NCBI GenBank assembly: GCA_941918925.1
Contig: OW799234.1
Coordinates: 10,135,001 to 10,199,000, forward strand
Direction of reading: 5' to 3'
From: Phyto melanocephala
Lineage: Eukaryota > Arthropoda > Insecta > Diptera > Rhinophoridae
DNA length: 64,000 nucleotides
Under the pieces are notes generated by a model that saw nothing but the letters and a program-made list of their open reading frames with translations, was not told where the DNA came from and ran no database searches. Below, in pieces: positions 57,730-64,000 of this stretch (position 1 is its first letter; the number at the start of each line of letters is the position of its first letter). The position numbers and the translations under genes were made by a program.

Positions 57730-58526
57730 GAGACCACATTGAGTGTAAAGTAGAAAAGGCTCTGAGAATATGGGCCCTTTGCAGAAGAGCGATAGGCTCA
57801 AAGTGGGGCATAAACCCAAGGATGACACATTGGCTATATACGAGTGTACTGCGGCCGATCATGACGTATGCCTCGTAAGTGTGGTGGACATCCTTAAAGA
57901 AGAAGTTGAATATTAAACCTCTTCAAAAGATTCAGAGACAGTGCTGCATTAGTATTTGCGGTGCCATGAGGACCATATCGACAATGGCCATTGAGAATAT
58001 ACTATCAATTTGGCCAATAGAGATGCAGGTAAAATATGAAGCGGCTTTAGCTGCTACAAGATTAATGACAATAGATGAATGGCTTATAAGAGTACATAAG
58101 ACCAGATACCAAAGAGTAAATGATATCTTACCGATGGGAAATATTACGGAAGTAATATGTGATAAGATCCCGATGAGATATGAAAATTCTAACTGCATCA
58201 CCATTATACCGGAAGAAGGAGAATGGGATGAAATAACCAGGATAGAAAACACCAATGGAATCGATCTTTATACAGACGGTTCAAAGATTGGTGACCAAAC
58301 TAGAGTGGGCTTATACGACATAAGCCGAAACAGAAGCAAATACTTCTGTCTACCAGATCACAATACCATTTTCCAGGCTGAGATCATGGCGATTACGGAA
58401 GGAATGAAATGGATAAAGAAAACGAATAGCGAAGCCCTGATTCGTACCTTTACGGATAGCCAATCAGTGATTAAGACATTGAGAGAGGAGAAAGTTGAAT
58501 CCCGGAACGTTTTGCAATATATTTAA
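57730..58526 (+). pseudogene. RT C-terminus and RNase H of a non-LTR retrotransposon
   Basis: From about 57741 the plus strand encodes the end of the RT domain (WALCRRAIGSKWGINPRMTH, LRPIMTYAS). A TAA stop at 57876-57878 breaks the word TYAS-VWWTSL. The frame then stays open for ~216 codons: KIQRQCCISICGAMRT, IDLYTDGSKIGDQ (RNase H motif 1, Asp), FQAEIMAITEGMKWI (Glu) and FTDSQSVI (Asp). It ends at a TAA at 58526 before the last RNase H His/Asp block and Cys/His tail. It is truncated at both ends and cannot be functional. Same family as 10890-11442 and 37620-38660. Confidence 0.85.
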
Positions 58527-59208
58527 GGTGTTGTGAATATGATTTTTTTGCTTTTCTTTTATAACTTAAAGTTATTTCACTTAATATTTAAGTGAAAGAA
58601 TAAATAGTTGTATTTATAATGACATCTAAGGCATATCTGTTTCTTTTTATATGCCACCATATTTCAGCAGAATTTTTAAGGCGTATGCATTATTATCTGT
58701 ATGACTGTACATTTGATATGCACTTCTACCCTAATGTGTAACCTTTGCTCTATAAATAACATGTTTCATTATTACTGAGTAAATTAAAAATTTAAAAAAA
58801 TATGCATTCTAAAAGTTTTAAATTTTTTTTTTCGAAAGAAGAGAGCGAACACCTGTATTATTATTTCCTTTCTCCTGAAATTCTTAAAAAAAAATCTTAT
58901 CAAGTTTAGAATGCCCTTATTAATTTCTAATATATATCAAATGTATGGAAAATTTCCACAAAATTTTTTTCTGTATTAAACCAACACATTAAAATCGCCC
59001 GTATTTATCAGTTGTTGCCAATTATTGTCAGTTTGCGATTCTCTAAGAAAAGCATACAATTTCATTATAATATCTCTAGCACAACAATGTTATTGTTGCT
59101 CTTGGTTACCCAACATAAATGTATTATGACGTTGTAAGTGGGTTTGTGCGTTGGTTGCGTTTAATTGTTATTACTGATAAAAAAGCAAAGAAAAATAAAA
59201 AATTATTA
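58527..59208. other. AT-rich spacer, nothing recognised
   Basis: No gene or repeat that I can support. Confidence 0.4.
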
Positions 59209-59380
59209 AAGGGTGTTTCTTATAGAGGTATATAATTTAGAAATAAAACAAAGAATATTTTTTTTATTTGATTCAAAATTTATTTAATTTAAAAGATAAT
59301 CTTCTGGCACTATAATTTAAATGTTTCTTCTGCAATACGACCATAGTCTAATCTGGAGGTACAATTTTCGTTGATATTTT

Positions 59381-59740
59381 TCAACATTTGTGGCCGTATA
59401 TCTTAACCAATTGGTTAATCATTTCGGGCTTATCGACATAGACTAGCGACTTCATATATTCCCATAGAAAATAGTCTAGTGGAGTTAAATTGCATAATCT
59501 TGGAGGCCAATTCACTGGTGCGAAACGTGACATTATGAGGTTACCAAACGTTTTCTTCAAAAAATCAATTGTGGCACGGGCTGTGTGACATGTTGCGCCA
59601 TCTTGTTGAAACCACAGCTCCTGCACATCAAGGTTGTTTAATTTATGAACGAAAATGTCAGTAAACATGACTCTATAGCGGTCACCTCTGACTGTAATAG
59701 CATGTTTCCACGGAAACGATATTCGCAATTCGATGTCTTA
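59381..59740 (-). pseudogene. C-terminal half of the outer rosa transposase
   Basis: Reads HAITVRGDRYRVMFTDIF, ELWFQQDGATCHTARATIDF (Asp 2), SRFAPVNWPPRLCNLTPLDY (third Asp) and FLWEYMKSLVYVDKPEMINQ. I count 41 residues between the two Asp residues, the rosa signature. The frame ends at HKC in place of the usual ~35 further residues. Confidence 0.85.
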
Positions 59741-60130
59741 TTTATAATTGAAAGCCTAATTACGAGCCAAATTATATAATTTTCCCATGCAAAGTTTTCA
59801 TAGCAAATTACTATTTTTGTGGGTAATTCATTTAGAATTACAATCCGAATTAAAATAAAATCAGTGTCTTCTCTAATTTGTATCGGTAGTTTATCAAATC
59901 CAGCTGTCAATAAAAAAACAAAGCGAAAAAAAGTTTGATTTCATATATTATTGGATAAGACGAAATTGTGTTTAAAGAGTGTGCTGGCTGCACTGGTCCT
60001 ATTTTCATGCACTTTTTCTATTTTCTGTAAATTAAAAAAATAATGATATTCTTTCCATACATTTCTTATAAATTTACAATTTTATTACCATTATTACTTA
60101 CGTTTTGCGTCCATTCATAAAATAATTATA

Positions 60131-61482
60131 AAGGGTCCGCCAAGTAACTTTTTATACCCTTCACATAGTGAAAAAGGGTATATATAGGTTTGTCATTCCG
60201 TGTGATATTTCTACAATTTTAATTTCCGACCCCATAAAGTATATATTTTCTGAAAGCTTATGAATAGGGGAGTCGATTAAGCTCTGTCAGTCTGTCCGTC
60301 TGTCCGTGTGTATGTTAAAATCAACTTTTTGAAGCCCCCCGACATAGGTTGGACCCGGGTAAGGTATTAAAATATCAGAAATATTCGGGAGTAGATCGGT
60401 ATTGAAAATCAGAAACATCGGTACATAAACAACTGAGATATGAGCAAAAACCCACGACCACCTCGATTTTTTTTTCACAAAAACAACATTACAACAACAA
60501 AATACATACATACAAACGTGTATACTGGTTAGAGAAAACGTGGCATCGAAGCCCAGCTGAGCCAAAAAAAATTTTTTTTAAATTTTTTTTTTTATTTTTT
60601 TTTTATTTTTTTATTTAATATATTATTTATATTTTTATTATTATTTTTTATTATTATTTTTTTTAATTTTTTTTTATTTTTTTTTGTTATATATATATAT
60701 ATATATATGTTATATATATTTTTATATATAATTTTTTTTTAAATTTTTTTTTTTAAATTTTAAAAAAATTTTTTTTTTTTGTTTTTTAACATACATACGT
60801 GAATTTTTAATTTTACAATGGGACGTTTTTATATATGTATGTTTTTATATGTATGTACGTATTTCATATGGGATAAATGGTGACACAAACCACTGTTATT
60901 GCATGACTACACGTTGTGAAGGGTAAATAAGATTCGGCACGGCCGAATATAGCGCTCTTACTTGTTTTTTTTTGAAAATGCTATAAAAAAAAGTGTAGCT
61001 CCGGCTGTGTGGCACGTAGCGCCGTCCAGTTGAAACCAAATGTTGCCAATATCCTCCTTCAATTTCTGTGAACAAAAATTCGTTCAACATGGCCCGATAA
61101 TGATCGCCATTGACTACGGCCACTCCTTGCTCATTTTCGAATTATGCCTTTGGACCAAAATCCGCATAAAAAAGTGACTCGTTTTGGGAGTATCGGCTTT
61201 TCAATGTATGCGTGCGGGTTTTCTGTGCCCCAAAACCGACAATTTTGCTTGTTTACATACCCGCTTCGATCAAAATGAGCTTCATCTGAAAAGATGATTT
61301 TTTTTTGGCAAAATCGACCAAAGTAATGTCGCAATATTTCCCAGCGTTGGTCAAGCATATACACAACCATATTCTTTAAGCGGAAGGATAAAACTAATTA
61401 TCTTTCAAATCAGACATGAGCTAAGTGTTACCATTTACGAAATAAGCACTAGTTGAAAAAAAACGTTGGATGGCGGACCCTT
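60131..61482 (-). mobile_element. Mariner deletion derivative with intact ends, third layer
   Basis: Ends AAGGGTCCGCCAAGTAACTT and complement AAGGGTCCGCCATCCAACG, TA at 60129-60130 and 61483-61484. The remaining transposase (minus strand) reads MVVYMLDQRWEILRHYFGRF, IIFSDEAHFDRSGYVNKQN (Asp 1), TENPHAYIEKPILPKRVTF, VVNGDHYRAMLNEFLF and GATCHS-like words up to SYTFFYSIF. The DNA-binding domain and the third catalytic residue are deleted, the latter at the same junction as the 43-kb copy. Family X is inserted at this junction's A-run. Confidence 0.8.
60149..60967 (-). repeat. Family X complete copy, innermost layer
   Basis: TTTATACCCTTCACATAGTG, GGTTTGTCATTCCGTGTGA, GAAAGCTTATGAATAGGG, GTCCGTCTGTCCGTG, the poly-T core (about 60560-60790, with a TA run at 60690) and GGCACGGCCGAATATAGCG, CTCTTACTTG. 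It interrupts the mariner between an A-run and AAGTTACTTGGCGG; the 43-kb copy shows the uninterrupted site. Because the site is A-rich the target duplication cannot be read. Confidence 0.78.
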
Positions 61483-62029
61483 TAATTTAATATATAATAT
61501 TATATTTCTTAATGTTCACCGCCAAATAACAAAATTTAAATAAAAGAAGCACGAAGAAGAACTGTCAAATCAAACTAATAATATATCGTGGAAACAGGGT
61601 AATTCACTTAAGTAATTTAAAGAGCGAATCAAGTAATTGAATGTGTCATGGAAACATGCAATAACGTTCTGATCAACAACGTTTTAAAAAAAGTACGGAC
61701 CAGTTTTTTTTCTGGTGTCTCAACATACACTTCAGGGTTATCATCACTCTAAATGCGGTAGTTTTGACTATTGAGGTATCCCTTCAAACAAAACCAGACA
61801 AAATTCGTAATGCGTAATGCGCGTTACGTATTTCGAACAAAAGTACATATGATTTTCGAAAGATAAATCCACAACTTGAAGGCGCAGTTTAGACGTCAGT
61901 CTATTCATATTGAAATGCCAAACCAAACTAAACACAAATCATTTGACAGCGAGACAAAATGGCCGCCAGTTACAAAAGTGTTGCCAACTTAAATTTCTAT
62001 ACCTCTATAAAAAAACACCCGTTTTTTTT

Positions 62030-63014
62030 GTTTTGCGTTATCGACTTCTCATTGTTGTTGTGATATTATGTATTTTTTTTTTTTGATGTTAACTGAGCAA
62101 ATACCTGTTGATTACAATTAGTGTTAATATAATTAATTTATTGTTGATTTATTTGTTATACATTTTGTCACTCAAAATAAAATAATTAGATATTAAAGTG
62201 GATTGTGAAAGCCATATAATGCTGAATATTTATTATTCTATTCGTATCTATGCAAGCGCACTACCCTTGTTTGTTTACTCCAAATTTTATCATAATTTTC
62301 TATATATAAAATTAGTGTTAACATATTGACGTCATATAATTTCCAAAAAAAATGCTGGTAAATGTTGAAATATTTTTGAGAAAAAAATGTAATTGTTCTT
62401 TTCAAAAGCTACACCATGAACGGCCAAAGTATGTTAAAGTTTTTTTTATATCGTTTGTTAGTTGCACGATATAACTTCTAATTCTATATTTCAAATGAGG
62501 CTGTTAAAAGAATGTGTACTTGAATTTGTTTTAAACTATGATATCGATCTACTTACATATAAGGTCAACGCTTCAGAATACAAAAAATTACTTTTTAGAA
62601 TTTTCGTCTGTCTGCCTGTCTTTCTGTCTGTATTCCTGAAATAAATTTGCTCGAAAAGCACTTAATCGATTTAAAGAAAATTTGGTGTGAAAATACCTTG
62701 ATAGCTGGGTTAACATATCGGGTATTTTGTATTGCGAGAAAATATCTTATTTCTAGTAAAAGATATAAAAAATAGCAAGTAAAATAAATGGTACTTGAAT
62801 GTTGTTAAGAAATAAAGTAATATCTATATATGTATAGATGCATTTATTTCTTTTATAAAGGTTGGTTTATTGCCTCTAAATAAAACGTGAAGAGTATAAA
62901 AGTGTAGATCAATTATTTGATTATGAACACAAACGATTGGCCTTTAACTTTAAGTTAGACGTATTAATATACTTTATTCATTCACCCTGTTGTTATCAAA
63001 CTCAAATTGATATA
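62030..63014. other. AT-rich spacer, nothing recognised
   Basis: CTGTCTGCCTGTCTTTCTGT near 62610 is a weak CTGT simple repeat. No gene is seen. Confidence 0.4.
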
Positions 63015-63668
63015 GGGTACGTTCGTAAATGCTGCAAATTTGTGCATCACTGCGGCAGTAGTGCCAAGTGTAGTTGCTGATGCGCGATCAGCTATTGCAG
63101 ATGCATTGCAGCTGCTTAACAACTACGTAAAGTTTGCTTTTTTGAACGTTCCGCCTAAAATATTAAATGTTATCCAAAATAGTAATAGCAAATATTATTG
63201 AAAATGCTGATGTTAAAATTTAAAACTATAATTAAAAAAATAATTAGGAACAAGATGAAACAAACGACTTCTGATTATAAGAAATAAACTAAAAGTTAAA
63301 AGAAGGTTGATTCCTAAAATAAAAAATATAAATATAATAATAAAATATAATAATAAAATATAATAATAAAATATAATAATAAAATATAATAATAAAATAT
63401 AATAAAAAACTAAAAATATAAACAAATTTAATTTAAAGAAGTAATTGTTGCTTAATGCTACTTACTTTTCCATTGTGTGTATACTCGATCACTATTGCAT
63501 CAGAAACTTAACTGTTGTCATATTTGCAGAAATTTTCGCCAGCACTGCCAACTGTTTGCAAAAAAAAAACTTTTGATGCTTAAAAGTGCTGCCAAAGGTT
63601 GCATTAATGAACGTTGTACTTTGACTATGCTGCAGTGACGCGCAACTGTTGTATTTACTAACGTACCC
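63015..63668. mobile_element. 654-bp MITE with ~45-bp imperfect ends and ATA flanks
   Basis: Left GGGTACGTTCGTAAATGCTG and complement of the right end GGGTACGTTAGTAAATACAA continue as inverted repeats to about 45 bp, including CACTGC(G/A)GCA. ATA lies on both sides (63012-63014, 63669-63671), a 3-bp duplication as made by PIF/Harbinger elements. A 13-bp microsatellite (AAAATATAATAAT, about six units, 63325-63412) has expanded inside. No transposase frame. Confidence 0.6.
63325..63412. repeat. 13-bp tandem repeat
   Basis: About six units of AAAATATAATAAT; the frame across it (63213-63425) is a repeat translation. Confidence 0.85.
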
Positions 63669-64000
63669 ATACGTTTAATACACTTTGTTTTATTACTGCT
63701 GTGCCAGCTGCACTTGTTCAACTATTTATATTAGCACCGCTATAGTGGCTACGATCTACAAAGTTCTATAAACTTCTATAACAATAATACTAGTAAATTC
63801 AATAACCATAACTACAAAATATATGTACATGAGTCACTCTGTGTTGTAAAAAAAAAAGTTTAACCCTTACTAGCACGTTTTGTTCTTGTCTGTAGTCTGC
63901 TTAAAGCTTGTAAAAATTTTAAGCCAGACAAAATCTGTGATAATATTTATATGAATTTGTTAACATTCTGTCAGCCGGACATTTGCTTTAAATTATGTCT

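Larger units (their letters stand above)
59741..61679. mobile_element. Unidentified insertion in rosa, hosting a mariner
   Basis: Rosa coding sequence stops at one side near 59700-59740 and resumes near 61680. The junctions carry GCATGTTTCCACG (59698) and CATGGAAACATGC (61657), a 13-bp inverted pair with one change, as expected of terminal repeats. I could not resolve a target duplication or a coding region for this layer, so its class is unknown. The mariner 60131-61482 sits within it. Confidence 0.45.
59209..62020 (-). mobile_element. Outer mariner (DD41D/rosa) element with nested insertions
   Basis: Ends AAGGGTGTTTCTTATAGAGG (left, after TA 59207-59208) and complement GGGTGTTTTTTTATAGAGG (right) are ~33-bp inverted repeats; the last bases of the right end are changed (CACCCGTTTT), so its TA is lost. 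The transposase is split: start (MNRLTSKLRLQVVDL) and middle at about 61680-61990, C-terminal half at 59381-59740. Between them lie other elements of about 1.95 kb. Confidence 0.75.

Overview
The window reads as AT-rich nuclear DNA of a higher fly (Diptera, probably a calyptrate such as a blow fly, house fly or stable fly). The reasons are indirect: mariner transposases of the DD41D/rosa type, hAT- and P-like miniature elements, a Helitron with insect-like ends, a tRNA-derived SINE, many CAA/CAG and TATG runs, and no compact gene structure. I found no multi-exon host gene. The DNA is best read as intergenic or deep-intronic sequence made largely of transposable-element debris. Species and chromosome cannot be told from the sequence.

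Layout. 0-10 kb: two non-autonomous hAT elements with exact 8-bp target duplications (68-1036, 3926-4817), a smaller P/hAT-type MITE inside the first (326-568), a perfect 31-bp inverted repeat (2551-2793) and a long copy of a hairpin-ended dispersed family here called family X (6511-7605). 10-16 kb: RNase H remnant of a non-LTR retrotransposon (10890-11442), a SINE-like tail, a P/hAT-type MITE (14403-14580), a decayed mariner and a nearly perfect 61-bp-arm hairpin. 16-22 kb: a Helitron with ~122-bp internal repeats (16481-18649) interrupted by an almost intact Tc1/mariner element (17066-18361); a GC-richer patch at 19.2-20.0 kb with the best candidates for coding exons; a second Helitron copy. 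22-31 kb: several MITEs, another family X copy, a 118-bp tandem array, a mariner remnant and a SINE with a 10-bp target duplication. 31-42 kb: a degenerate ~125-bp array with a dimeric period and three groups of retrotransposon fragments, one apparently 5'-inverted. 42-52 kb: mariner deletion derivatives, a MITE split by family X, a rosa copy lacking a catalytic Asp, and another family X copy. 54-62 kb: a rosa remnant, an apparently identical 923-bp tandem duplication, a retrotransposon RT/RNase H fragment, and a four-deep nest of insertions (59209-62020). 63 kb: a MITE with ~45-bp ends.

The elements are not a cooperating gene system. What the window offers is an insertion history readable from target duplications and interrupted repeats: family X into mariner, mariner into an unidentified element, that element into rosa; Tc1/mariner into Helitron; family X into a MITE. 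Two transposon classes appear to have source and passengers side by side (mariner deletion derivatives sharing one junction; SINE and LINE sharing a CTAACCTAACC tail). The item I cannot place in a known class is family X, whose copies show 8- and 11-bp flanking direct repeats, hairpins at both ends and an A-rich core.
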